Positions 36,042 to 44,013 of a stretch of DNA of 64,000 nt are shown piece after piece (position 1 is the first letter of the stretch; each line of letters begins with the position of its first letter). The notes under the pieces are model-generated. The model saw only the letters and a list, made by a program, of their open reading frames with translations, had not been told where the DNA came from and searched no databases. The translations under genes and the position numbers were made by a program. Source of the stretch: CBDFGN01 sp965247065 (lineage in GTDB: Bacteria; Bacteroidota; Bacteroidia; Cytophagales; Cyclobacteriaceae); contig CBDFGN010000006.1 of NCBI GenBank assembly GCA_965247065.1, positions 2,480,001-2,544,000 on the forward strand. Reading direction: 5' to 3'.

Positions 36042-36276
36042 ATGGCTAGAATAGAAAATATACACCCCGGTGAGATTTTGTCCGAGGTTCTTAATACCTC
36101 TGGGGCTTTTGGCTTACAAACTAGCGAAGGAAGTTAATATTCCGCAAACCAGAGTCAGTAAAATAATCTATGGACGTCGGCGAATAACCGCCGATTCCGC
36201 TCTCCGATTGAGGAAGTTTTTTGGTAATAGTGCTCATTTTTGGCTTGGCCTGCAAAATGACTATGACTTAGAATAA
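36042..36276 (+). pseudogene. HigA-type antitoxin remnant
   Basis: The ATG at 36042 opens MARIENIHPGEILSEV, the start of HigA antitoxins, but the frame stops after 31 codons. One base off, the frame continues PLGLLAYKLAKEVNIPQTRV and SKIIYGRRRITADSALRLRK with FWLGLQNDYDLE, the family's HTH and C-terminal end. A single frameshift near codon 15 therefore separates the parts. With the toxin also broken, the addiction module is dead. Confidence 0.75.
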
Positions 36277-36629
36277 GAAGTCAAAGCCAAAAAAGAGGAG
36301 CTGAATTCATAAGGGAAGAAGATATATGGGGAGCGCTCATTGAAACCTCCTTATTATATAACCTCTATGGCATCCTTTACCGGCTGACCTTTAGGTGCTA
36401 TCTCCAGCAATTTTAAACTAACTGATAAATACCTACCGGTTTGGATATGCCTTTAAGTAACCCTGAAGTATATATATTGGTACAGCTCATTGAAACCCAT
36501 CCCTATCTACTTAACTTCAGGGGGTTTTTACCGGCCGGCGTTGAGGCGAAATTTCGACGCTAAATAGATTTTTGCATTATCATACTTCAGGCACCGGCAG
36601 GTAGGATCAACGCTGAATGTGAGATTAAG
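36277..36629. other. 353-bp intergenic region with 13-bp direct repeats
   Basis: No plausible protein frame is present. GCTCATTGAAACC occurs at 36335-36347 and again at 36485-36497, both plus strand. A CCCTGAAGT/ACTTCAGGG complementary pair (around 36460 and 36520) could form a weak long-range stem. The function of these repeats is not known. Confidence 0.4.
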
Positions 36630-37313
36630 ATGTCAGGTATTGGATTGCTAAACGAAAAGCCGCTTCACGCATCGTTGAAGGAGTGGTACGCACGACCGGA
36701 AGACCGATTTGAGGTTGTGGTTGATGGGTTTGTGATTGACATTGTTCAAGATGGTTTGCTGCTGGAGATTCAAACCGGTAATTTCGGGTCCATCAAATCG
36801 AAGTTAACAGCCTTGATCCGTGCCCATCGGATGCGATTAATCTATCCAATCGCCCAAGAGAAGTGGATCGTTAGGCACGACAAAGGCAGCAGCAACGGAG
36901 TGTCTCGCCGCAAATCACCCAAGAGAGGTCGAGTGGAGGATTTGTTCTGGGAAATGGTGAACCTACCAAGGATACTGTTAAACCCCAACTTTGCACTTGA
37001 AGTATTGATGATAAGGGAAGAAGAGGTTCGGAGGTACGATGGGAAACAGAAATGGCGCAGGAGGGAATGGGGCATTGAGGAGCGTCGGTTGCTGGAAGTA
37101 GTAGATCGGAAGTTGTTTGAGGAGCCGGCAGATTGGCGAGAGCTGCTTCCTGAGAAGTTAGGAGAGCCATTCACCACCGGAGATTTGGCCCAAGCGACAG
37201 GTATAAGGAGACTTTTGGCGCAAAAGATGGTCTATTGTCTTCGGAACGTGAGAGTGATCGCGTTGGCAGGCAAGAGGGGGCATTCCAATCTGTATGAGAT
37301 TGCCTGTGCCTAA
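36630..37313 (+). CDS. DUF8091-like protein, possible PD-(D/E)xK fold with winged helix
   Basis: A 227-residue protein without signal or membrane segments. Residues 1-70 run MSGIGLLNEKPLHASLKEWY, FEVVVDGFVIDIV and LLLEIQTGNFGSIKSKL: an Asp, a hydrophobic strand with ExQ and a following helix with Lys, an order like the nuclease core of the PD-(D/E)xK superfamily. The middle is basic (RRKSPKRGRVEDLF near 110, and RRYDGKQKWRRREW). Residues 185-227 look like a winged helix (FTTGDLAQATGIRRLLAQKM). I recall this pattern in scattered bacteria as the uncharacterised DUF8091 group. The nuclease idea is inference. It stands alone, with a long unannotated leader upstream. Confidence 0.75.
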   Translation: MSGIGLLNEKPLHASLKEWYARPEDRFEVVVDGFVIDIVQDGLLLEIQTGNFGSIKSKLTALIRAHRMRLIYPIAQEKWIVRHDKGSSNGVSRRKSPKRGRVEDLFWEMVNLPRILLNPNFALEVLMIREEEVRRYDGKQKWRRREWGIEERRLLEVVDRKLFEEPADWRELLPEKLGEPFTTGDLAQATGIRRLLAQKMVYCLRNVRVIALAGKRGHSNLYEIACA

Positions 37314-37399
37314 AAAATTGGAAAATAAAACCCCATCCCAACTTCCAAAGTACAACCCCCTAATTCAACAATCTACAAATAAATAAATTTCCTAAAACA

Positions 37400-37446
37400 T
37401 TTGCGTAACCGAATGATTACGTTTATATTTGTAACCGATTAGTTAC
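37400..37446 (+). promoter_or_regulatory. Promoter with twin ArsR operators
   Basis: TTTG (37400-37403) and TATATTTG (37424-37431) are 20 bp apart, a close match to the Bacteroidota promoter consensus. Two dyads overlap it: GTAACCGAATGATTAC (37405-37420) in the spacer and GTAACCGATTAGTTAC (37431-37446) over the start region, 26 bp apart. The ArsR ATG follows at 37454. Binding by the ArsR product would block polymerase. Confidence 0.65.
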
Positions 37447-37453
37447 ATAAATA

Positions 37454-37771
37454 ATGAGGAGAGATGTTTTTCAGGCTATTGCAGATCCCATAAGAAGGGA
37501 TATTATTGATTTGCTTGCAGAGGAGCCGCTAACTGTCAACGCTGTTGCAGAAAAGTTTGAAATAAGTCGACCTGCAGTATCCAAGCATATCAAGATACTC
37601 AATGAGTGTGGCCTGGTAAAGACCGTATCTAAAGGAAGAGAACGCCATTGTATCATAATTCCTGAAGAATTGAGTAAGGTTTCGGCCTGGGTGGAACAAC
37701 ACCGCAAACTATGGGAGCAAAAACTGGATTCCTTTGAAAATTATCTGAATGAATTAAAACTAAAAAAATAA
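37454..37771 (+). CDS. ArsR family HTH regulator
   Basis: A 105-residue winged-helix regulator: FQAIADPIRRDIIDLLAEEP at the start, then VNAVAEKFEISRPAVSKHI (recognition helices, residues 28-50) and a wing at SKGRERHCIIIPEELSKV. No metal-binding ELCVCDL-type cysteines are present, so it probably does not sense metals. Seven bp separate it from the SRPBCC gene, and the ArsR-AHSA1 pairing is frequent in Bacteroidota. Two operator-like dyads overlap its promoter, indicating autorepression. The ligand may be sensed through the partner SRPBCC protein, but that is inference. Confidence 0.92.
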   Translation: MRRDVFQAIADPIRRDIIDLLAEEPLTVNAVAEKFEISRPAVSKHIKILNECGLVKTVSKGRERHCIIIPEELSKVSAWVEQHRKLWEQKLDSFENYLNELKLKK

Positions 37772-37777
37772 AGAATT

Positions 37778-38236
37778 ATGAATGAAGTAAATGAAATCGA
37801 AAAGCGCACGCTTACAATTAAAAGAACATTTGATGCTCCTCGAAAGTTAGTTTGGGAAGCATGGACCCAACCGGAACATATTGCTAATTGGTGGGGACCA
37901 CATGGAATGAAGACCAATATCAAGAAACACGATTTCAGGGTAGGTGGTGAATGGGAGTTCACCATGAGCATGCCGGATGGTAAAGATTTTATCTCACAGG
38001 GTATATACTCCAAAATTGAAGTACTGGAACTTATCGAAACATCAGCCAATTTTATTCCAATGACCGAAGGGGTAACCATCGAGGCCAACTTCATTGATGC
38101 GAGCGAACAAACTGAATTTGTCTTTAAGGTCATTCATCCTACCGAAGAATATTGCAAGCAACAAGAAGAGATGGGCTTTTATAACGGTTGGGGTTCTGTA
38201 TTTGAAGGATTGAACAGTTATTTAACCAACCTATAA
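37778..38236 (+). CDS. SRPBCC (AHSA1-like) domain protein
   Basis: A 152-residue START/Bet v1-like fold. Typical segments are TIKRTFDAPRKLVWEAWTQP, HIANWWGPHGM and GGEWEFTMSMPDGKDF, and the C-terminal helix with EEMGFYNGWGSVFEGLNSYL. The fold binds hydrophobic ligands; AHSA1-type members next to ArsR genes are presumed to handle small metabolites. It is seven bases after ArsR and four bases before the next SRPBCC gene, so the three are one operon. Ligand and function are unknown. Confidence 0.9.
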   Translation: MNEVNEIEKRTLTIKRTFDAPRKLVWEAWTQPEHIANWWGPHGMKTNIKKHDFRVGGEWEFTMSMPDGKDFISQGIYSKIEVLELIETSANFIPMTEGVTIEANFIDASEQTEFVFKVIHPTEEYCKQQEEMGFYNGWGSVFEGLNSYLTNL

Positions 38237-38240
38237 AATT

Positions 38241-38681
38241 ATGCGCGAACTTCGAACCGAAATAGAAATTGCCGCTCCATTAACAAAAGTGTGGAGCATC
38301 CTCACTGATTTCGATAACTGGAAGGAGTGGAATCCAATCGTCAATCAGGCAAGTGGAGTCGCTTCTCTTGGGTCTGAGCTTAGTATTACTATGTGTGGGA
38401 AAGATGGCAAAGATGCTCAGAAGTATATGCCTACAATTACAAACTTCGAAGAGCCCAAGTCTTTTCGTTGGCGTGCTATAATGATGGCCGGATTTTTATT
38501 TACCAATGACAAAGTCTTCGAATTGGAAGATACTGGTGGCGGCACCCGGCTGATTCACCGAGAAGGGTTCAGTGGAATTCTAGTGCCAGTGTTTTGGAGT
38601 AAACTAAATAAAGGTGTCGTACCCATGTTAAAATCGATGAACGAGGCTTTGAAAATTATAGCTGAGAAGAGTTCGGATTAA
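38241..38681 (+). CDS. SRPBCC domain protein (polyketide cyclase-like)
   Basis: A 146-residue START-like protein: LRTEIEIAAPLTKVWSILTD, WKEWNPIVNQASGVASLG and RLIHREGFSGILVPVFW. It is more distant from the preceding SRPBCC protein than a recent duplicate would be. It is third in the ArsR operon. Proteins of this group bind lipids or polyketides, and some are enzymes; no catalytic residue pattern is clear here. Confidence 0.85.
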   Translation: MRELRTEIEIAAPLTKVWSILTDFDNWKEWNPIVNQASGVASLGSELSITMCGKDGKDAQKYMPTITNFEEPKSFRWRAIMMAGFLFTNDKVFELEDTGGGTRLIHREGFSGILVPVFWSKLNKGVVPMLKSMNEALKIIAEKSSD

Positions 38682-38810
38682 TTAACAACCCTAATTTTAA
38701 GCGCATGGAGATATTGTTTAACATGGTTGAGACCAATCTACCTGGTTTCTTAAGTTTGATTGGTGAAATCCTTGAGAGGATTGCAAAATCGAAGAAATCG
38801 TCAAAAATAC

Positions 38811-38963
38811 ATGAAGAATTCATCAATAAATACTGTCAATAACTGCAGCCAAAGAACAACGTTTGCCAAAGCAACCCATTCCGAAAAACGTGCGTCTCTG
38901 TCCATGCTAAAGCTCCCGGACGGTGCTGCCGTAGAAATCGACACTAAAGTCAGGGAGTCATGA
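38811..38963 (+). CDS. Possible small protein overlapping the hydratase start
   Basis: A 50-residue frame (MKNSSINTVNNCSQRTTFAK onward) ends in TGA at 38961-38963, overlapping the ATG at 38960 of the hydratase as ATGA, a layout that suggests translational coupling. An additional 44-residue frame lies at 38705-38839. Neither shows a recognisable family, and both could be remnants. Confidence 0.35.
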   Translation: MKNSSINTVNNCSQRTTFAKATHSEKRASLSMLKLPDGAAVEIDTKVRES

Positions 38964-39754
38964 AAACACTCGATTCGATAGCTACAGATTTCTATCTCTC
39001 ATTTTACCGAAAAGAGTGGTCTGGGGATAAAGCTTCTGTCCAAGGTCTTACGATTGACGAAGCTTATGCGGTACAAGATTTGGTGGCAAGGAAAAGGATC
39101 GAGTCCGGAGAGCGCGTTGTAGGTTTCAAAGTCGGTTGTACCAGTAATGCCATTCGAAAACAATTCGGTCTTAACGAGCCTATCAACGGGAAGCTTTTTC
39201 AGCCTCATGTTATATATGGTGATTTGAATGTTGACTGGAGCCAGTTTGTTAATTGCGCTATAGAGCCGGAAATGGTCTTGAAAATTGGCCAGGACCTCGC
39301 AGGAGAAAACCTATCCGACGAGGATCTGGTCAATTCGATAGAATTTGTGAGTCCTGGAATCGAGATCCATAATTTTAAGTTCTGGATTACACCCCCCACC
39401 ATACAAGAACTAATTTGTTCTGGCGGCATTCACGCAGGACTTATTGTGGGAAGTCCAAAGGTTGATCCCGGCAAATTGCTGTTCATAGATGAGATGTTCT
39501 ATGTTTACAAAGATGGCGTTCTGGTAACATCAGCTCCCAGTTCGGAGATATTGGGAGGTCCTATTCACTCATTGCGGTGGTTGGTGAAATTCTTGACAAG
39601 AAAAGGATCAGGCTTGAAAAAGGGCAGCCTGGTGATACCTGGATCTCCGGTTGAACTGGTACATATCGATCGGGACCAGGAGTTGAAAGTCGTTATCGAT
39701 AATGTTGGGAGCTTAACCACTCTTTTCGAAAGGAATTCTGGAACAAATCACTGA
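38960..39754 (+). CDS. 2-keto-4-pentenoate hydratase / FAH-family hydratase
   Basis: A 264-residue FAH-fold enzyme of the MhpD/2-oxopent-4-enoate hydratase group. Visible features are VGFKVGCTSNAIRKQFG near 55-70 and the metal-ligand cluster IEPEMVLKIGQDL around residue 97, FVSPGIEIHNFKF near 130 and the tail GSLVIPGSPVELVHID. The enzyme would hydrate a 2-hydroxy-2,4-dienoate or an analogous enol in aromatic-ring or related catabolism using Mg2+. No meta-cleavage dioxygenase is nearby, so the physiological substrate is open. The gene starts within a four-base overlap of the small frame upstream. Confidence 0.85.
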   Translation: MKTLDSIATDFYLSFYRKEWSGDKASVQGLTIDEAYAVQDLVARKRIESGERVVGFKVGCTSNAIRKQFGLNEPINGKLFQPHVIYGDLNVDWSQFVNCAIEPEMVLKIGQDLAGENLSDEDLVNSIEFVSPGIEIHNFKFWITPPTIQELICSGGIHAGLIVGSPKVDPGKLLFIDEMFYVYKDGVLVTSAPSSEILGGPIHSLRWLVKFLTRKGSGLKKGSLVIPGSPVELVHIDRDQELKVVIDNVGSLTTLFERNSGTNH

Positions 39755-39852
39755 ACCGAGGGATTGGATATGCGGCATGTTATGAACAATGCCCGCTTTT
39801 CGATAAAGGGCATAAAAAACCGAAATGTTGTAATAACTTTGGGAGAAAACGC

Positions 39853-40851
39853 ATGAAAGCAATTGTTTACCACAAGTATGGTCCACCCGAAGTACTACAG
39901 CTTGAAGAGGTCGAAAAACCCACACCCAAGAAGGATGAGGTTCTGATAAGAACCTATGCTGCCACGGTAATAGCAGGAGACTGTGAACTTCGAAGCTTCA
40001 AATTCCCACTCTGGTTCTGGCTCCCGTTGCGAATTTACGCGGGTATCATAAGACCAACAAGAGTAAAAATATTAGGGCAAGAATTAGCAGGCGAAATTGA
40101 ATCCGTCGGCAAAGATGTAAAACTATTTAGCAAAGGTGACCAGGTTTTCGCATCCATGGAAATTGGCTTGGGTGCTTATGCGGAGTACAGATGTTTGCAC
40201 GAGAAAAAAACGATAGCGGTAAAACCGTCTAATATGTCGTTTGAGGAAGCTGCCGCCGTTCCTACTGGGGGACTTAACGCATTACATTATCTTAGAAAAG
40301 GAAATATCCGGAGAGGAGAAAAAGTTCTTATCAATGGCGCTGCCAGAAATATAGGTAGTTTTGCGGTGCAGCTTGCCAAGTACTTTGGAGCCGAAGTGAC
40401 TGGCGTGGACAGCACAGGAAAATTGGACATGCTGCGCTCGATTGGCGCAGACCATGCTATTGATTACACTCAAGAAGATTTCACCAAAAACGCTGAGACC
40501 TATGATGTTGTTTTTGACGTGGTAGCCAACAGTTCTTTTTCAGGCATCATCAGATCGCTCAAAAAAAACGGACGCTATCTCATGGTCAACCCACGACTGT
40601 TCAAAATGGTGCGAGCGCTATGGACCTCAATGATACGCAGCCTGTCCACCCGGCACGCAGGCAAGAAAGTAATATTTGAGTTTGCAAATTATAAAGCTGA
40701 AGATCTAATTTTCCTTAAAGAGCTTATTGAGGCGGAAAAGATAAAATCGGTCATAGATAGACGCTATCCCCTGGAACAGATTGTCGACGCTCACACCTAT
40801 GTAGACGAAGGACACAAAAAGGGAAACGTAGTCATTACTTTGGCGGAATAA
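39853..40851 (+). CDS. NAD(P)-dependent medium-chain reductase (quinone oxidoreductase type)
   Basis: A 332-residue MDR enzyme without zinc ligands. N-terminal GroES-like domain: YHKYGPPEVLQLEEVEKPTP, LGQELAGEIESVGKDVKLF. Nucleotide-binding core: VLINGAARNIGSFAVQLAKY (residues ~157-176; the usual GASGGVG replaced by GAARNIG). It reduces quinones or enones with NADPH in the cytosol. The gene is alone on its strand, 98 bp after the hydratase. Confidence 0.9.
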   Translation: MKAIVYHKYGPPEVLQLEEVEKPTPKKDEVLIRTYAATVIAGDCELRSFKFPLWFWLPLRIYAGIIRPTRVKILGQELAGEIESVGKDVKLFSKGDQVFASMEIGLGAYAEYRCLHEKKTIAVKPSNMSFEEAAAVPTGGLNALHYLRKGNIRRGEKVLINGAARNIGSFAVQLAKYFGAEVTGVDSTGKLDMLRSIGADHAIDYTQEDFTKNAETYDVVFDVVANSSFSGIIRSLKKNGRYLMVNPRLFKMVRALWTSMIRSLSTRHAGKKVIFEFANYKAEDLIFLKELIEAEKIKSVIDRRYPLEQIVDAHTYVDEGHKKGNVVITLAE

Positions 40852-41050
40852 TTATTCCGTTTGACCATCCGGTAGAATTCGGAGATAGGAAAAATATTCC
40901 TTTCTAAATCGATTATCTGTTGGACCACAGCCTACACGTAATTTTTTGTCTCCTTTGACTTTGTCGATAAGTAAAATATCTCTTGCGCCTTTTTGGAAGA
41001 AGAAAGTAACATTCCAGTGCTCACAATGTTGCGCAGAGGATATTCTCTTT
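40852..41050 (-). pseudogene. Unidentified coding remnant, C-terminal part
   Basis: On the minus strand a frame reads HCEHWNVTFFFQKGARDILL, IDKVKGDKKLRVGCGP and FRKEYFSYLRILPDGQTE to a TAA at 40854-40852. It has protein-like composition but lacks a start, with a stop ~66 codons upstream. It converges on the reductase. I do not recognise a family, and the frame is a probable fragment. Confidence 0.4.
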
Positions 41051-41750
41051 CTTTAGGAAACAGGGTGAACTTGAGGCCGGGTGAATGGTATCATATAATT
41101 TAGCCAATGAAATCGTTGTCAAACAATTGTCAGCCGATATGAATGGTATGAGGACTCTCGAGGAGAGCGTCGTTGCATCAATGGATGGCACTGAAAGCGA
41201 ACTATTCCCGTTTTTGCCATACATACTACAAGACCTTTGGGAATTTGGAGCCCAATTATTGAGCTTGTTCGAAAACATACAGATAATCATTCCAATCTCA
41301 AAGTACTTGATTTGGGCTGTGGGAAAGGTGCCGTCTCTATAAAATTGGCTAAAGAATTTAACTGTAGATGCCTTGGTATTGATGCCATTACAGAATTCGT
41401 AAGAGAAGCTAATTGTAAAGCCACGGAGTTTGGAGTTGATCGCCTTTGTCAATTTAGGGTAGATGATATCAGGGAAAGTGTTCAAGGATTATCTCAGTTC
41501 GACATTATTGTCCTGGGTGCGATTGGGCCAGTTTTCGGGGAGTATAATTCAACCCTGACAATTTTCTCAAAATGCTTAAATCAAAATGGAGTCGTTATTA
41601 TTGATGATTGTTATGTTGAAGGTTCGAGTGATTTTATACATCCCCAGATTCAGAAGAAAACGATAATTCTTCAACAGATAATAGATTCTGGAATGCAGTT
41701 TATTGTACGTCCCTGATATAGGTTGACCACTTTTTAAACGATCGACTTAT

Positions 41751-42149
41751 ATGAAAGCAACCCAAAAAGCCATTCGAAAGAAGCGAGTATTCAGTGATGA
41801 ATTGAAGCGGGCCATTGTTACGGAATTTGAAAGTGGAAAGTACAGTGTCCCTCAACTGGAGAAACTTCATGGGATCAACAACGCAAACATTTACCGTTGG
41901 ATCTACAAATTCTCTACCTTTAACGAGAGAGGCTATCGAATTCTGGAGATGAAAAAAAGCACTACATCAAAGGTTAACGATTTAGAAAAACGGATTAAGG
42001 AGTTGGAACGTGTGGTAGGTCAAAAACAGATCAAGATTGATTATTACGAAAAGATGATCGATCTGGCCAAGGAGGAATTGGATATCGATCTGAAAAAAAA
42101 CTTCGACACCCCACAATCAACTGGTTCCGGAAAAACCAAAGGAAAGTAA
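41751..42149 (+). CDS. IS3 family transposase OrfA
   Basis: 132 residues, identical in sequence to the copy 1 OrfA. The HTH is at residues 10-60 and the coiled coil at 70-115. The slippery A8 run is at 42093-42100; a -1 shift there enters the open frame LRHPTINWFRKNQRKVNFS and continues into OrfB. Confidence 0.93.
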   Translation: MKATQKAIRKKRVFSDELKRAIVTEFESGKYSVPQLEKLHGINNANIYRWIYKFSTFNERGYRILEMKKSTTSKVNDLEKRIKELERVVGQKQIKIDYYEKMIDLAKEELDIDLKKNFDTPQSTGSGKTKGK

Positions 42150-42157
42150 ATTTCTCG

Positions 42158-43009
42158 ATGAATCAGCTCTATCGTGCCATAGGAATCAGCAAACAGGCAA
42201 TACATCAGTATGCAACCAGGCAAGCTGTCTTTGATCAAAAGGTAGAACAGCTGGTCCTGGAAGCTGATGGGATACGCCAGGAACATCCTGGTTGTGGGGT
42301 GGAAAAAATGTACCGGACCTTAAAACCCGGATTTATCGGCAGAGATCGCTTTGTAGACCTTTTAATGAGTCTTGGTTACCGTTTGAGAAGAGCCAAGAAC
42401 TATAAACGAACTACCCGGGCTTCGAAGCTTTATTATCCAAACCTGATCAAAGGATTTGAACCAACGTCTCCTTCAACGGTCTGGCAATCAGACATCACCT
42501 TCATAGAAGTGGGAAACCGGTTTTATTACGGGGTCTTTATTCTGGATGTCTATACCCGAAAAATAGTAGGCTACCAGGTATCGGATCATATGCGGGCTAC
42601 AGCGAACGTAAAGGCATTGCTCATTGCCTTGAAAGATCATCCCCCTCCCCGGATCCATCATTCCGACAGAGGAGGTCAATACATCTACGAAGAATATGTA
42701 GACCTACTAAAATCCAACCGATGTGATATCAGCATGGGGCTAACCGCTCAGGATAATGCGTATGCAGAGCGCTTTCACAGGACCTTGAAAGAAGAATATT
42801 TGCATTACTGGAAGCCGACCAATTTCTATCAACTGAAAAGGTATGTCAAAAGAGCGGTTGACCATTATAATCAAAAAAGAACCCATGAAAACTTAAACGA
42901 TGTTTCACCCATGGATTTTGAAAAGGACTGGTCCTTGTTGCCAATTAACCGAAGACCTTCATTGTCCATATTTAATGATGAATTATTAACCAAAAGTGGT
43001 CAACACTAA
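42158..43009 (+). CDS. IS3 family transposase OrfB
   Basis: 283 residues with catalytic Asp112, Asp170 and Glu204. It is in the -1 frame relative to OrfA. The single difference from copy 1 is Pro102 instead of Leu102 (KGFEPTSPS). Intact, so the element could still be mobile. Confidence 0.93.
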   Translation: MNQLYRAIGISKQAIHQYATRQAVFDQKVEQLVLEADGIRQEHPGCGVEKMYRTLKPGFIGRDRFVDLLMSLGYRLRRAKNYKRTTRASKLYYPNLIKGFEPTSPSTVWQSDITFIEVGNRFYYGVFILDVYTRKIVGYQVSDHMRATANVKALLIALKDHPPPRIHHSDRGGQYIYEEYVDLLKSNRCDISMGLTAQDNAYAERFHRTLKEEYLHYWKPTNFYQLKRYVKRAVDHYNQKRTHENLNDVSPMDFEKDWSLLPINRRPSLSIFNDELLTKSGQH

Positions 43010-43235
43010 TCAGGGATCTTCAGAAGTTATTATTGAAGAAGATGAAAGAAAAGATTCAGAAGATTACATATTTAAGAACCTTTCGAAAAGATGTTGTGAG
43101 TTGATGGAAAAATACCCCGCTAATAATAAGCTCTTTGAAAATTATATAAAGAAACAGCGTGAGGAGAAAGATGCCCTTGAAAAGGTTGTGTGTTCTACTA
43201 TGGCTATAAAGAAAGGGCATGTCCGGGAGTAGGTT

Positions 43236-43664
43236 AAAGTGGATGATTTAGCCCTTATTTCTGCAAATAGTGCCCATGCACCGATGATTAAGTTGGCTAA
43301 TTTGATTATCTCAACCAGGCTCTCGCGTAGCAACCAACAACCCAAAAGGAAGATAAGCCTGCCCCTGATGTATCAGTGGATAAGTTCTGAAAAAGCCAAA
43401 GACCTAAAAGCGTAATTCGAGATTGCGAATAAGGACATCCCGACATAATGCGTTGATGGCTAATAATTTTCAAAAGAGTCGTGTCCAAACCTGGTAATCC
43501 TTTGATTTGTGTACAATAATTTCATATCTTAATCAGCTTTCCCCGTCTACAAGGGCCAAGAACTCAGTTGGGTACAATGGAACCTGAACCTGATAAAAAT
43601 AGATAATCATTCCAGCGGGGCACCGGACAAAGCCGATTAATTGACCAAATCCAAATCCGTAAAT
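43236..43664. other. 430-bp region with no convincing gene
   Basis: A GTG-initiated frame at 43239-43415 (58 codons, MDDLALISANSAHAPMIKLA) follows the methyltransferase end by a few bases and might be a remnant of a neighbouring gene. Nothing else is recognisable. Confidence 0.3.
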
Positions 43665-44003
43665 ATGAAAAAGTTCATCGTAATCTATCACGCACCAGCA
43701 GAGGCCGTTGCCCAAATGGCCAATGTTTCTCCTGAGGAAATGGCAAAAGGTATGGAGCCCTGGATGGCCTGGGCCGCCAAGTGCGGAGATCAATTGGTTG
43801 ATCTGGGTACTCCGCTTATGGGCGGACAAAAAATGTCACCAGATGGAAGCAGCGAGAGTAGCACCCGAGAAGTCACCGGCTACTCTATTCTAATGGCTGA
43901 GAACATGGATGAAGCCAAGGGCCTGGTTGACGGGCACCCGCATTTAGCGTGGACCGGGGGCTGCGAAATCGAAATTCACGAATCGATGCCGCTGCCAGGC
44001 TAG
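43665..44003 (+). CDS. YCII-related (DGPF) protein
   Basis: A 112-residue YciI-like domain protein: KKFIVIYHAPAEAVAQMANV, MAKGMEPWMAWAAKCGDQLV, LGTPLMGGQKMSPDGS and GYSILMAENMDEAKGLVDGH with PHLAWTGGCEIEIHESM at the end. The fold is a ferredoxin-like dimer, and members often lie next to ECF42-type sigma genes; a second YCII protein sits before the sigma gene at 51 kb. The ATG at 43665 is preferred to a TTG 24 bases earlier. Function is not established. Confidence 0.85.
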   Translation: MKKFIVIYHAPAEAVAQMANVSPEEMAKGMEPWMAWAAKCGDQLVDLGTPLMGGQKMSPDGSSESSTREVTGYSILMAENMDEAKGLVDGHPHLAWTGGCEIEIHESMPLPG

Positions 44004-44013
44004 GGATTGTACC

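Larger units (their letters stand above)
41704..43022 (+). mobile_element. IS3 family insertion sequence, copy 2
   Basis: A 1319-bp copy with the same TG...CA ends as copy 1 (TGTACGTCCCTGATATAGG ... CACTAATCAGGGATCTTCA), in the opposite orientation. It lies within the methyltransferase gene. Flanks tttat and gaagt show no target-site duplication. Confidence 0.92.
41085..43232 (+). pseudogene. Class I SAM methyltransferase, frameshifted and split by IS3
   Basis: The 5' part (ATG 41085) reads NEIVVKQLSADMNGMRTLEE and ILQDLWEFG, then shifts one base to GIWSPIIELVRKHTDNHSNL. Motif I is KVLDLGCGKGAVSIKLAKEF, motif II GIDAI, and the post-I DIIVLGAIGPVFG. The IS3 copy 2 then interrupts it after DSGMQFI (41704-43022), and the coding continues EVIIEEDERKDSEDYIFKNL to a stop at 43232. 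Frame break and insertion both inactivate it. Because both halves of the gene remain colinear on either side, this copy of IS3 inserted in place and has not recombined. Confidence 0.85.

Noticed and set aside
36335..36497. GCTCATTGAAACC repeated twice, possible CRISPR array
   Set aside because: Only two 13-bp units 150 bp apart, irregular spacer, no leader or cas genes.
20113..43022. Composite transposon formed by the two IS3 copies
   Set aside because: The interval includes bamA and other core genes and the copies lack target duplications; simple inversion potential is a better explanation.
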